Shown one piece after another: positions 26,943 through 35,931 of a stretch of 64,000 nucleotides of DNA. The translations under genes and the position numbers were made by a program. This DNA comes from an uncultured Steroidobacter sp. (lineage in GTDB: Bacteria; Pseudomonadota; Gammaproteobacteria; Steroidobacterales; Steroidobacteraceae): NCBI RefSeq assembly GCF_937958065.1, contig NZ_CALFXI010000002.1:1-64000 (forward strand), given 5' to 3'. Under the pieces are notes generated by a model. That model was not told the origin of the DNA. It worked only from the letters and a program-made list of their open reading frames with translations, and did not search any database. Each line of letters opens with the position of its first letter. Within the stretch, counting starts at the first letter, position 1.

Positions 26943-28349
26943 TTACCGCGTGAAGCTCGGCGTCAGGCCGGGCGAGACGGAAATCTCGACACTGCGCTGA
27001 TCGTTGTCGACGGTGGTCAGACTCACCGGGCGTCGCCACACCTTCGCGACGTATTCCAACACCCTCCTGGCACGTTCCGGATCGAGCCCGCGGCCGTCGG
27101 TGACATGGTCGTGCACCAGCTCGAGCTTGCCATCCACATGAATCCGAGCGGCGCTCACTCTGGGCGCGCCGAATCCGTACTTCGGATGTAGCAACGCCTC
27201 GTGAAGCATGGGCAGATCCATCTCCTGCACGGTCAGCGTGCCGGTGGCCGGGCCCTTGAATCGGAACAGCTTCAACTCCGTGGCCAGCTCATGCGTGAGA
27301 TGGTTGCGCACGAACGAGAAGTCATCGTCTTCCGCCATGATCCGGCGCGCGGCTTCCAGGCCCTGCGCCTCCACGATCTTTTCCCAGATCGAGAAGCCGA
27401 GGTGATACGGATTGGTAGCGAGCGCCACGTTGTCGCCGCTCGCGGTCGGTCGGACGACATCCGAATGGCATTTGATCGCGTCCACATAGGACGCCGCCGG
27501 CAGGAAATCCGCCTCTCGCAACAGCCGTGCGTGCCAGTACGAAGCCCAGCCTTCGTTCATGATCTGGCAGGCGAACACGGGATAGAAATAAAACGACTCT
27601 TCACGGACCGCCAGGAAGATGTCCCGCTCCCACGGCTCCATTTCGGGCGCGTACTGCGCGATGAACCACAGCAGGTCGGACTCGGGATGCGGCGGAATCG
27701 GCGCCTTCTTCGCCGGACCGCTGTGCGTGGGGCGCGCCGTGTCGGGGCCGAGCGAGGCGAAGCGCTTCGCGAACTCGTCGTTCGCAGGCGGCGCGCGCTC
27801 CGCAACCGTCTCAGGGTAACGCGGCCGACGCAGGCCCTGATCGATGTCGATGTGCTGTTCCAGTGACAACGCTGCATCGAGCACCAGCTCCACTCGCTCC
27901 AGGCCGTGCTCCTCGATGGCCATCGCAATCTGGCGCGCATGCGCCGCGGCCTGTTCAACGATGTGTTCGCCGACTTGCTCCTGGCTGCGACGGAACAGCA
28001 TGTTGTTCGCGGAGAAGTCGGCATGACCGAGCACGTGCGCCGTCACCAGAACGTTCTCGGCAGCGCTGTTGCTCTTGGCGAGGTACGCCCGGCCCGGATT
28101 GCCGGGGAACACTACTTCGAACAGGCGCGACAGACCCATGCGATGCTGGATCAGCTGATAGATGTAACGAACGCCGAACGACCAGTGCGGCATGCGCACC
28201 GGCAGACCGTAGATGGCGATCTCGGTCATGAAGCTTTCCGGCACCACCTCGAACTCGACCGGGTGGTACTTCAATCCCTGCGCACGAGCCAGCTGTTCGA
28301 TGCGCGAGATGTGGGATTGCCAATCTTCTGTGTGCATCGTTTCGGGCAT
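26943..28349 (-). CDS. ycgB: SpoVR family protein (YcgB)
   Basis: A 468-residue SpoVR-family protein. Typical stretches are HWSFGVRYIYQLIQH, NPGRAYLAKSNSAAENVLVTAH and IMNEGWASYWHARLL. It is the third gene of the PrkA/YeaG-YeaH-YcgB set, found widely in proteobacteria and linked to stationary-phase and nitrogen-starvation stress in E. coli. The name comes from Bacillus spore cortex formation, but nothing here suggests sporulation. The biochemical activity is unknown. It follows yeaH by 6 bases, so co-translation is likely. Confidence 0.94.
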   Translation of the reverse strand: MPETMHTEDWQSHISRIEQLARAQGLKYHPVEFEVVPESFMTEIAIYGLPVRMPHWSFGVRYIYQLIQHRMGLSRLFEVVFPGNPGRAYLAKSNSAAENVLVTAHVLGHADFSANNMLFRRSQEQVGEHIVEQAAAHARQIAMAIEEHGLERVELVLDAALSLEQHIDIDQGLRRPRYPETVAERAPPANDEFAKRFASLGPDTARPTHSGPAKKAPIPPHPESDLLWFIAQYAPEMEPWERDIFLAVREESFYFYPVFACQIMNEGWASYWHARLLREADFLPAASYVDAIKCHSDVVRPTASGDNVALATNPYHLGFSIWEKIVEAQGLEAARRIMAEDDDFSFVRNHLTHELATELKLFRFKGPATGTLTVQEMDLPMLHEALLHPKYGFGAPRVSAARIHVDGKLELVHDHVTDGRGLDPERARRVLEYVAKVWRRPVSLTTVDNDQRSVEISVSPGLTPSFTR

Positions 28350-28355
28350 GGACGT

Positions 28356-29546
28356 TCAGGAGCCTTGCGAGGCCTGGGTGAAGAAATGCCGCACGGCATT
28401 CCAGATGTCGTCGGTACCGCTGACGCGATACGCGCCGACGCTATCGTCATCCCGCGACAGGTCGACGAACAGTCTGCCGATCTCGCTGTCCGGCGCCGAA
28501 CCGGCCAGCGGCGCCACTTCCAGGAAGCCGCAGTAATTGCAGTCGCCGCACACTTCTTCCAGGGCGACCTGCGCCTGCGGCTGATCGGACGGGAAGTTCT
28601 CGCCGTCGGAGGCGTAGAACAGATAGATGTTGTACTGGCTCGGGCTGTAACGCTCGTCGATGATCTGGCGCACCTTCTTCAAGCCCGCCGACGCGACCGT
28701 GCCGCCGGTGCCCGTCACTTTGAAGAACTCGTCTTCCTCGAACTCCCAGGCCTCCGAGGTATGCGCGACGAACACCAGATCGAGATGACGGTACTGGCGT
28801 CGCAGACCTTGAATGGCCCAGAAGAAGAATGTCTTGGAAATCTGGCGCTCGCGCTCGCCCATGCTGCCCGAGACGTCCAGCAGCAGGATGACCACGGCCT
28901 GCATCGCCGGCTGTTCACGCTTGGCGAGCTGGCGATAGCGCAGGTCGTCGTCGGTGAACGAAGGTGACTCCGTGCCGGTGGCGGCCTGCACGCCGCGACG
29001 CTTGATCGATTCCTTCATGGAGCGTCGGCGATCCAGACGCGAGCGCGCACCGCGTCGATCCCAGCCTTCGCGCGTCCAGTCGTCTTCCTTGGCGCGGCCC
29101 GCCTTGGCTTCCAGGTTCGGGAGCTTCATTTCCTCCCACAGCCAATCGACGATGTCGTCGATGCGGAACTCCAGCGTGTATTGCACGCCGCCGTCCTCGT
29201 TGCCGCCCTGGCCGCGTTGATTCTCGCTGTCCTGCTGCGGCCGGCCGATGCGATCGCCGGGCTTGGCCTGGCCTTGCCCGACGCCTTGCTGCTCGTTGGA
29301 GTTGCGCAGCCGGAAACGATAATGCTCCAGCATCTTTACCGGCACACGGACCGTGCTTGCACCACCGGTAAGCACGTCCGCGCCTGCCACGATCTGCGGC
29401 AGATGCTGGCGCACGGCATCGCGCACCTTGTCGTTGTGACGCAGCCAGTCCCGCGCGCCGCGCGAGAAGAGGTCGTACCAACCGGCCTCGCCCGGGCTGC
29501 GATTGCCGGAGTCGCTACTTCCGGTGCCTGTTGCGTTGTCGCTCAT
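28356..29546 (-). CDS. yeaH: YeaH/YhbH family protein (DUF444, VWA-like)
   Basis: A 396-residue DUF444 protein. The C-terminal half has a von Willebrand A-like fold with a MIDAS-type motif LLLDVSGSMGERERQ. The middle has a basic linker (GARSRLDRRRSMKESIKRR). Its family partners the YeaG kinase. It is the second gene of the operon, 159 bases downstream of the kinase gene. The start ATG at 29546 gives an N-terminus rich in Ser/Gly/Asn. Confidence 0.92.
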   Translation of the reverse strand: MSDNATGTGSSDSGNRSPGEAGWYDLFSRGARDWLRHNDKVRDAVRQHLPQIVAGADVLTGGASTVRVPVKMLEHYRFRLRNSNEQQGVGQGQAKPGDRIGRPQQDSENQRGQGGNEDGGVQYTLEFRIDDIVDWLWEEMKLPNLEAKAGRAKEDDWTREGWDRRGARSRLDRRRSMKESIKRRGVQAATGTESPSFTDDDLRYRQLAKREQPAMQAVVILLLDVSGSMGERERQISKTFFFWAIQGLRRQYRHLDLVFVAHTSEAWEFEEDEFFKVTGTGGTVASAGLKKVRQIIDERYSPSQYNIYLFYASDGENFPSDQPQAQVALEEVCGDCNYCGFLEVAPLAGSAPDSEIGRLFVDLSRDDDSVGAYRVSGTDDIWNAVRHFFTQASQGS

Positions 29547-29705
29547 GTCGCTCGCAACCCCCGTCTCATTCGACCCTGCTGCTACAGTACTCCTGGTGAG
29601 TGCGTCGTGGGCAGGGCATCGTGCCCATCACACATCGGGCGTCCTGCCCGGCACCGGTCTTTAGACAGATTACTCCTCAAAGCGCCCTCCGGTTCATTTC
29701 CAGGA

Positions 29706-31700
29706 TTACTCTTGAGCGAGCAAGGTCGTCACGTAACTCAGCGCTTCCTTGGCGCTGTGATCGTCATAGCCGTACTCCGACGTCAGGCGATCCTGAACCG
29801 CGGAGATTTTCTTACGGGCTTCGTCGTCGGGCCGCGCCGCGGATGTCACCAGGCGCAGCACGTCGCGCCGCTCCTCGAACAGGTACTGCTCAATCGCCTC
29901 GCGCATGCGCGAGTGGCTGTTGAGAGTGAATTTCTCACCGGCCTTGTAAGCCACCATGGCCTTGCGCACCACTTCCTGACGGAAGGTCAGCTTGCCCGAT
30001 TCCGATACCTTGATCTTGTCCTCGACCGAGCGCAGGAAGCGCTCGTCCGCGGGACGCGATTCGCCGGTGATCGGATCGGTGACTTCGCGGTGATCGAGCG
30101 AGGCCTCGACTTCGTCCAGATACTTGTCCAGCAGCTGCTGCGCTTCGTCCTCGAACGAGGCGAACAGCGCGCGATGCACGTCTTCCTTCACCCAGCGGTT
30201 GTAGAAGTCCTTGCGCGCCAGTACCAGATAATCGATCCACAACTTCTTGGCCTTCGCATCCATGCGCGCATCGGTTTCGATGGAGTCCTTGAGCGCGAGC
30301 AGCACCTCCATGCTGGTCAGGCTCTTCTTGTCGGTGCGCGTGATCGCATTGGAAATCGAATTCACGATAAAGCGCGGACTGACACCTGTCAGACCTTCCT
30401 CGGGCGCTTCGGCACGCAACCGAGTGATCTCCGTCTCCGGGAAGCCTTCCACGCTCTCGCCCGCGTACAGGCGCAGCTTCTTCGACATGTCCAGGCCTTC
30501 GCGCTCCGGCTTGTACAGACGAGTCAGCACTGCGAACACGGCGGCCAGCTTCAGCGCGTGCGGATCCAGATGTACGTCGCGGAACGCCGGCGCTGCGGAG
30601 ACCAGCTTGTTGTAGATGCGCGATTCCTCCAGGTAGGACAGTGTGTAAGGCACCTTGACGATGACCATGCGGTCGAGCAGCGCCTCGTTCTCCTTCTCCT
30701 GCAGGAACTTGTGGAACTCCGCGAGGTTGGTGTGCGCGAGAATGGTCTCGTCCAGATAGATCAGCGGGAAGCGCGACACCTTTACGTTCTTTTCCTGGGT
30801 CAGCGTCAGCAGCAGATACAGGAACTCGCGCTTCACCTTCAGGATTTCGATCATCTCCAGCACGCCGCGGCTGGCGGCGTACACCGCGCCCGACCACGAC
30901 CACGCACGCGGATCGCCTTCGTCACCGTATTGCGCCACCTTGGACAGATCAACGGAACCGACCAGGTCGGCGAGATCCGCGGTAGTGGGGTCGTGTGGCG
31001 CATATGTGCCCACGCCCACGCGCGCTGCTTCTGAAAGGAAGATGCGTTCGACGGGCATGCGCAGGAAGTCGCCTTCGAACTCGCGCTCCAGTCGATCGCG
31101 CGCCCACGGGCTCAGCTCACCTTTGATCTCCACGCCGTACGTATCGCGGAACTCGGCGCGCAGGCTCGCGGGAATGAGATTGAGTGGCGATTCGTGCATC
31201 GGCGAGCCCTGCAAGGCATACATGGCCCCTTCATCGGTGTGGCTGTATTCCTCGAGACCGCGCTTGAGCAGGATGGCCATGGTGGACTTGCCACCTGAGG
31301 GCGGGCCTAGCAGCAGTAACAAGCGTCTGCCGACATCGGAGCCGGCCGCCGCCGCCTTGAAATAATCGACGATGCGGCCGAGCGGCTCGTCGATGCCGAA
31401 CAGCTCGCGTTTGAACAACTCCTTGGAGCCTGCTCCCTCGCCGTTGCCATTACTGTTCCCGGTGCCATTGCCATTGGCAGTGGCGCCCGAGGCGTTTTTG
31501 CCGAACCAGTTGAGCATGTCCCACAGATATTCGTGGCTGCTCCGCGCCAGTTGTCGCGCGTTACCCGGGACGATGGTGCGAAGGAATTCGCCGAAGGTGC
31601 CCGACCAGTGCTGGGCACGGTGGAATCGGCTGTAGGCGCTCAAGGCCTCGACGAAGCTCTCGCCGCGTTGCGAGCTTCCTCTGGGGCTGTCTGACGTCAT
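29706..31700 (-). CDS. yeaG: PrkA-family serine protein kinase (YeaG)
   Basis: A 664-residue PrkA/YeaG kinase. An AAA-like N-terminal domain has Walker A GPPSGGKST, and the C-terminal PrkA domain follows. Between the N-terminal helical segment and the AAA core is a low-complexity linker of about 25 Gly/Asn/Ala residues (around residues 70-95) that is not in the E. coli protein as I know it. Start ATG 31700 is chosen because GGAGG lies about 9 bases upstream; the TTG five codons before is rejected. First gene of the YeaG-YeaH-YcgB operon; in E. coli this module works in nitrogen-starvation and stationary-phase survival. Confidence 0.95.
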   Translation of the reverse strand: MTSDSPRGSSQRGESFVEALSAYSRFHRAQHWSGTFGEFLRTIVPGNARQLARSSHEYLWDMLNWFGKNASGATANGNGTGNSNGNGEGAGSKELFKRELFGIDEPLGRIVDYFKAAAAGSDVGRRLLLLLGPPSGGKSTMAILLKRGLEEYSHTDEGAMYALQGSPMHESPLNLIPASLRAEFRDTYGVEIKGELSPWARDRLEREFEGDFLRMPVERIFLSEAARVGVGTYAPHDPTTADLADLVGSVDLSKVAQYGDEGDPRAWSWSGAVYAASRGVLEMIEILKVKREFLYLLLTLTQEKNVKVSRFPLIYLDETILAHTNLAEFHKFLQEKENEALLDRMVIVKVPYTLSYLEESRIYNKLVSAAPAFRDVHLDPHALKLAAVFAVLTRLYKPEREGLDMSKKLRLYAGESVEGFPETEITRLRAEAPEEGLTGVSPRFIVNSISNAITRTDKKSLTSMEVLLALKDSIETDARMDAKAKKLWIDYLVLARKDFYNRWVKEDVHRALFASFEDEAQQLLDKYLDEVEASLDHREVTDPITGESRPADERFLRSVEDKIKVSESGKLTFRQEVVRKAMVAYKAGEKFTLNSHSRMREAIEQYLFEERRDVLRLVTSAARPDDEARKKISAVQDRLTSEYGYDDHSAKEALSYVTTLLAQE

Positions 31701-32288
31701 CGAACCGCCCTCCAATCAGCAGGCGAGGGACAGATTTAAATCCGTGCCGCAACCTGCGAGTTCTATATACCTGTTACGACAGTGCGCTCTCGAAGGCAGT
31801 TCACACTGTCTAATTCGTAACCAGCATACTCCCGTACAGCGAGGCGAGTTGCTGAGGGTTTCGCTCGTCATTGCCTCTGGCAATTGCCGACAACCCCACA
31901 CTCAAAGACTGATCCATGCCCGAACATGTTCCGTAACCACGTGCGCCAAGCAGGTGCGTCCGCTGATGGGCAGCAAGCCCGAATGCCGTGCGCGCGGGGA
32001 CGCGCAGGAACGGCTCGCGCTGCCCAACCGTAATGCTCGGCGGCTGTAATAAAGAAGGAATAATGAAGACCTGCGCAGCTCGCGGACCGCGACGCTGGAA
32101 CGCGCTCGAGTTGCGCATCTCACTCGGTTGAGTGCGGAACATGACTCACTGATTACTCCCTTCGCGCCAATCTTGCAATGCGATTCATGCTGATTGGGTG
32201 CATTACGCGTGCCAGGCGGCAGGCGCGAGAGTTCAGGACGGGTTCAGGGCCGCGGGTGGCAGAGCCACCCGCGCCCCGGTGGCTGGAA
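31701..32288. other. 588-base intergenic region upstream of yeaG and downstream of lon
   Basis: No convincing gene. A TATAGA hexamer lies near 31767 on the minus strand and could serve yeaG, but no good -35 partner is present. A 22-codon frame (32063-32131, plus) with AAGGAATA before its ATG has no recognisable product. The lon 3' hairpin lies at the right end. An sRNA is possible here but not supported. Confidence 0.4.
32251..32273 (-). terminator. Hairpin after lon
   Basis: CGCGGGTGGC-AGA-GCCACCCGCG is a perfect 10-bp stem with a 3-base loop, 15 bases past the lon stop. There is no U-tract, so it is a strong 3'-end hairpin more than a textbook intrinsic terminator. Confidence 0.55.
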
Positions 32289-34691
32289 TCAGGCCGCCGC
32301 GTTGACCTGTGCCACGTTCAACTTGATGTCGAGCGCCTCGCGGATCACGTCATCGACGCGTTCGCAGAACACGAACTCGACTTCGTCCCGCACGCTCTTC
32401 GGCACATCCTCGAGATCCTTGCGATTGCGAGCCGGCAGCAGCACCTTGCGGATGCCCGCGCGGTGCGCGGCCACGGTCTTCTCCTTGACGCCGCCGATCG
32501 GCAACACCAGGCCTCGCAGGCTGATCTCGCCGGTCATCGCCAGGTCGCTGCGCACCGTCTTGTTGGTGAACAGCGAGACCAGCGACGTGAACATCGACAC
32601 ACCGGCGCTCGGGCCATCCTTCGGAATCGCGCCGGCGGGCACGTGAATGTGCACGTCGCTCTTGTCGAACACCGTCGTATCGATGCCGAGTCGCGCTGCT
32701 TGCGACTTCAGCAGCGACAACGCTGCCTGCGCGCTCTCCTTCATCACGTCGCCGAGCTGGCCGGTCAGGATGAGCTTGCCGTTGCCGGGCACGCGGGTCG
32801 ACTCGATGAACAGAATGTCGCCGCCCACCGGCGTCCACGCCAGGCCCGTGGCCACGCCAGGCACGCTGACGCGCATCGCCACTTCGTTCTCGAAGCGCGG
32901 GGCGCCGAGAATGCCCATGAGGTCGTCGACATCGACGGTCTGTTGCGTGATCGAGCCTTCAGCGATCTTCACGGCCACGTTACGCAGCACCGCGCCGATC
33001 ATCCGTTCCAGATTACGCACGCCGGCCTCGCGGGTGTGATCCCGCGCGATATGGCGAAGCGCCTCGTCCGTGATCGAGGCCTGCTCGGGCTTCAATCCGT
33101 TCGCTTCCAGCTGACGCCGCACCAGGTAGCGCTTGGCAATCTCCACCTTCTCGTCCTCGGTGTAGCCGGTGAGCTCGATCACTTCCATGCGATCGCGCAG
33201 CGGGCCGGGGATGGTGTCGAGGATGTTCGCCGTGGCGATGAACACCACTTTCGACAGATCGAACGGCACGCCCAGGTAATTGTCGCGGAACGTGTTGTTC
33301 TGCTCCGGATCGAGCACTTCCAGCAACGCCGCCGACGGATCGCCCTGGATGCCGGCGCCGAGCTTGTCGATCTCGTCCAGCATCAGCACCGAGTTGCGCG
33401 TGCCCGCCTTGCGGATCGCCTGAATGATGTTGCCCGGAAGCGCGCCGATGTACGTGCGACGGTGGCCGCGAATCTCGGCCTCGTCGTGCACGCCACCCAG
33501 GCTCACCCGCGCGAACTTCACTCCCAGCGAACGAGCGATGCTCTGGCCCAGCGACGTCTTTCCCACCCCCGGCGGGCCGACGAAGCACAGGATCGGGCTG
33601 CGCCCCTGCGGATTGAGCTTGCGCACGGCCAGGTACTCGACGATGCGTCGCTTGATCTTGTCCAGGCCGAAGTGATCTTCGTCGAGCACCTTGCGGGCAT
33701 GCTCGATCTCGATCGATTCCTTGTCGAGCCTCGACCAGGGCAACTGGATCATCCAGTCGAGCCAGGTGCGCAGCATCGAGTATTCGGCGCTGGCATCGGA
33801 CATGCGCTCCAGCCGCTTCAGCTCCTTCTCGGCCTGCTCCCGGGCGTCATCGGGCATGCCGGCCTTTTCGATGGCTTCCCGCAGCTCGGCGATTTCCTCG
33901 CCGGCCTCGCCCTCCTCGCCGAGCTCCTTGCGGATCTGGCGCAGCTGTTCGCGCAGCAGGACTTCCTTGTGACGCTCATCGATCGCATCCCGCGTCTTCT
34001 CTTCCAGCTGACGCTGCAGACGCAGCACTTCGATGCGCTTCTGTAACAGGCCGCTGACCCGCTCCAGCCGCAGCTTCAGATCGAAGGTTTCGAGCAGCTC
34101 CTGCTTCTCGGCCGGCTTCACGTCCATGAAGCTTGCGACCAGATCGGCCAGCGTCGAGGCGGACTCGACCGACTGAATGGCGTTGGAAAGCTCCGCCGGA
34201 GCCTGCGGCAGCAAGCTGATGGCCTCGGCCGCGAGGCGCTTCAGGTTGAGCGCGCGAGCTTCGACGTCGCTGCCGACGTTGGTCGGATCGGGCAGGTATT
34301 CGACGCGCGCGACCATGTACGGCAGACCGTTCTGCCAGTCGAGCACACGGAAGCGGCGCTCGCCCTGGACCACCAGGTGATGCGTGCCGTCCGCGCCGGT
34401 CACATAGCGCACGATGTTCGCGACCGTGCCGGTCGAGTACAGATCGCCGCCGGTGGGCGCCTGCAGGTCCGGGTCATGCTGTAACAGGAAGCCGACCTTG
34501 CGATTGTTGCGCACGGCTTCCTGCGCGGCCGCCAGCGAGCGGTCGCGATTGATGGCCACGGGCACGACGGTGCCGGGGAACAGCACCAGATTGCGCACCG
34601 GAATGATGACCAGCATGTCATCGGTGATGGTGTGCGAATCGTTGTCGCTTTGTGGCTGCTGAGAATTCTTGCGATTTGAGTCGGTAGTCAT
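32289..34691 (-). CDS. lon: ATP-dependent protease Lon
   Basis: An 800-residue LonA protease, normal length. The N-terminal LAN domain starts at LVIIPVRNLVLFPGTVVPV, the AAA+ module has Walker A GPPGVGKTS, and the C-terminal protease domain has the Ser-Lys dyad (Ser in KDGPSAGVSMF, Lys in GVKEKTVAAHRAG). It degrades misfolded and regulatory proteins in the cytosol. An Hsp20 gene lies 133 bases upstream on the same strand, so the two could share heat-shock control. I found no convincing sigma-32 promoter in the gap. Confidence 0.97.
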   Translation of the reverse strand: MTTDSNRKNSQQPQSDNDSHTITDDMLVIIPVRNLVLFPGTVVPVAINRDRSLAAAQEAVRNNRKVGFLLQHDPDLQAPTGGDLYSTGTVANIVRYVTGADGTHHLVVQGERRFRVLDWQNGLPYMVARVEYLPDPTNVGSDVEARALNLKRLAAEAISLLPQAPAELSNAIQSVESASTLADLVASFMDVKPAEKQELLETFDLKLRLERVSGLLQKRIEVLRLQRQLEEKTRDAIDERHKEVLLREQLRQIRKELGEEGEAGEEIAELREAIEKAGMPDDAREQAEKELKRLERMSDASAEYSMLRTWLDWMIQLPWSRLDKESIEIEHARKVLDEDHFGLDKIKRRIVEYLAVRKLNPQGRSPILCFVGPPGVGKTSLGQSIARSLGVKFARVSLGGVHDEAEIRGHRRTYIGALPGNIIQAIRKAGTRNSVLMLDEIDKLGAGIQGDPSAALLEVLDPEQNNTFRDNYLGVPFDLSKVVFIATANILDTIPGPLRDRMEVIELTGYTEDEKVEIAKRYLVRRQLEANGLKPEQASITDEALRHIARDHTREAGVRNLERMIGAVLRNVAVKIAEGSITQQTVDVDDLMGILGAPRFENEVAMRVSVPGVATGLAWTPVGGDILFIESTRVPGNGKLILTGQLGDVMKESAQAALSLLKSQAARLGIDTTVFDKSDVHIHVPAGAIPKDGPSAGVSMFTSLVSLFTNKTVRSDLAMTGEISLRGLVLPIGGVKEKTVAAHRAGIRKVLLPARNRKDLEDVPKSVRDEVEFVFCERVDDVIREALDIKLNVAQVNAAA

Positions 34692-34824
34692 TGATGTGTC
34701 CCACCCGCCCGTACAGGGCCTTGGAGGCGCTGAGGTTCAACAAACAGGGTCTTGCGACCAGCGGCGGCTCGACGCTCGGGGAAGTCGAAACTTTGGCTGC
34801 CAGGCTTCACGTCGTACCCCGCCG

Positions 34825-35229
34825 TCAGCGTTGTGCCAGACGCAGAAACAGGCATCCGTTGGTGTAAGCCTGCTCCAGCAATTGATACCTTCCTTCAGGC
34901 AACGCGATGCGCCGCTCGAAGCGTCCATATGGAATTTCCAGCCGATGGACCGCGGTGGCTCGACTGGTCACCGGCAATGCGCGTATGGCATTGACGATCA
35001 GCAGCCCGCTGTCGGTGCGTACCTCGATGTGGTCGGCGGCAACGCCGGGTAACGCCACGGCGACATGAACCTCGTTGCCATAAGCGAGGATGTCGATGGG
35101 CGGTTCCCAGAGCGGCTGCGCGGCGGCGGCTCTGCCGAAACGAAAGAACTGGCGCTGCAATTGCTGCGCTCGTTCCAGCATTTCGCAGGCCTCGGCCCAC
35201 ATCCAGGACGGCGGGTTACGAATGGCCAT
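34825..35229 (-). CDS. Small heat-shock protein (Hsp20/alpha-crystallin)
   Basis: A 134-residue holdase. An N-terminal helical arm (about residues 1-38) is followed by an alpha-crystallin domain with EPPIDILAYGNEVHVAVALPG and the closing LEIPYGRFERRIALPEG. A short C-terminal end carries CLFLRLAQR; the usual IxI motif is not obvious. The longer frame extends upstream without homology, so I use ATG 35229 with GGAA upstream. Only 42 bases separate it from the divergent methyltransferase start. Confidence 0.85.
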   Translation of the reverse strand: MAIRNPPSWMWAEACEMLERAQQLQRQFFRFGRAAAAQPLWEPPIDILAYGNEVHVAVALPGVAADHIEVRTDSGLLIVNAIRALPVTSRATAVHRLEIPYGRFERRIALPEGRYQLLEQAYTNGCLFLRLAQR

Positions 35230-35271
35230 GGTTGATTTCCAGGTAAGGCATGCCGAACTAGGTGGGGTCGG

Positions 35272-35931
35272 GTGTCGGACTATCAAGAACTCCTCATAGG
35301 GGAAGTAAACTCTCCGGATCCCGAGTCGGATCCGTTCGCCCCGATGCCCAATCGCTTCGACGCACAGTTCTACAAGCGCTTCTATATGAATCCGCGTACG
35401 CGGGTTACAAGCCGCGAGGAGATGGCCCGGCGCGCCGGCATGGTGGCCGCGCTGGTCAAGCAGCTGGAGCTGCCGGTGAGGCGGATTCTCGATGCAGGCT
35501 GCGGACTTGGGTGGTTGCGCGCGCCGCTGCTCGAAGCCTTTCCCGAGGCGACGTATGTCGGGCTGGAGGTGAGCGAGCACCTCTGCCAGGAGCATGGCTG
35601 GGTGAACGAATCGCTGGCCGACTATCGGCCGCGCGGCCGCTTCGATCTGATCATTTGTTATGACGTGATGCAGTACCTGTCTGACCGGGAATGCGCGCAG
35701 GCAATGGCGAATCTTGCGCGCCTGTCACGCGGCGCTTTGTACTTTCATGCGCCGACGAAAGAGGACTGGCGCGACAACGCGGATCGCGACAGCAGCGACA
35801 GCGAGATCACTCTGCGCGACGCGAGCTGGTACCGCTCGCGTCTGGCGCGACACTTCGAGCACGCCGGCTTCGGCGTCCATGTGCGCCGGGGCGTGCCATG
35901 GGGACAGTGGGAGCTGGAGCGCAGTGGCTAA
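35272..35931 (+). CDS. Class I SAM-dependent methyltransferase
   Basis: A 219-residue Rossmann methyltransferase. Motif I is ILDAGCGLGWLRAPLLEAF, the acidic end of strand 2 is in YVGLEVSEHLCQEHG, and the motif IV region is RFDLIICYDVMQYL. The protein is compact with no extra domain. The start is a GTG at 35272 with GGTGGGG upstream; the first ATG is 24 codons later and would remove part of the N-terminal helix. The substrate is unknown. Its last 4 bases overlap the convergent LysR gene. Confidence 0.85.
   Translation: MSDYQELLIGEVNSPDPESDPFAPMPNRFDAQFYKRFYMNPRTRVTSREEMARRAGMVAALVKQLELPVRRILDAGCGLGWLRAPLLEAFPEATYVGLEVSEHLCQEHGWVNESLADYRPRGRFDLIICYDVMQYLSDRECAQAMANLARLSRGALYFHAPTKEDWRDNADRDSSDSEITLRDASWYRSRLARHFEHAGFGVHVRRGVPWGQWELERSG

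Noticed and set aside
29181..31034. A 617-codon plus-strand frame opposite yeaH and yeaG
   Set aside because: Crosses two conserved genes in antisense with no recognisable domain.
32063..32131. 22-codon frame with a good ribosome site downstream of lon
   Set aside because: Strong AAGGAATA spacing, but the product is short, basic and unrecognised; no promoter or conservation can be shown.
32178..34046. A 622-codon plus-strand frame opposite lon
   Set aside because: Antisense to lon over most of its length; composition is typical of a shadow frame.
34692..34824. Possible sigma-32 promoter for lon
   Set aside because: CCCCG and TGAAG blocks occur but spacing and sequence do not fit the consensus well enough to annotate.
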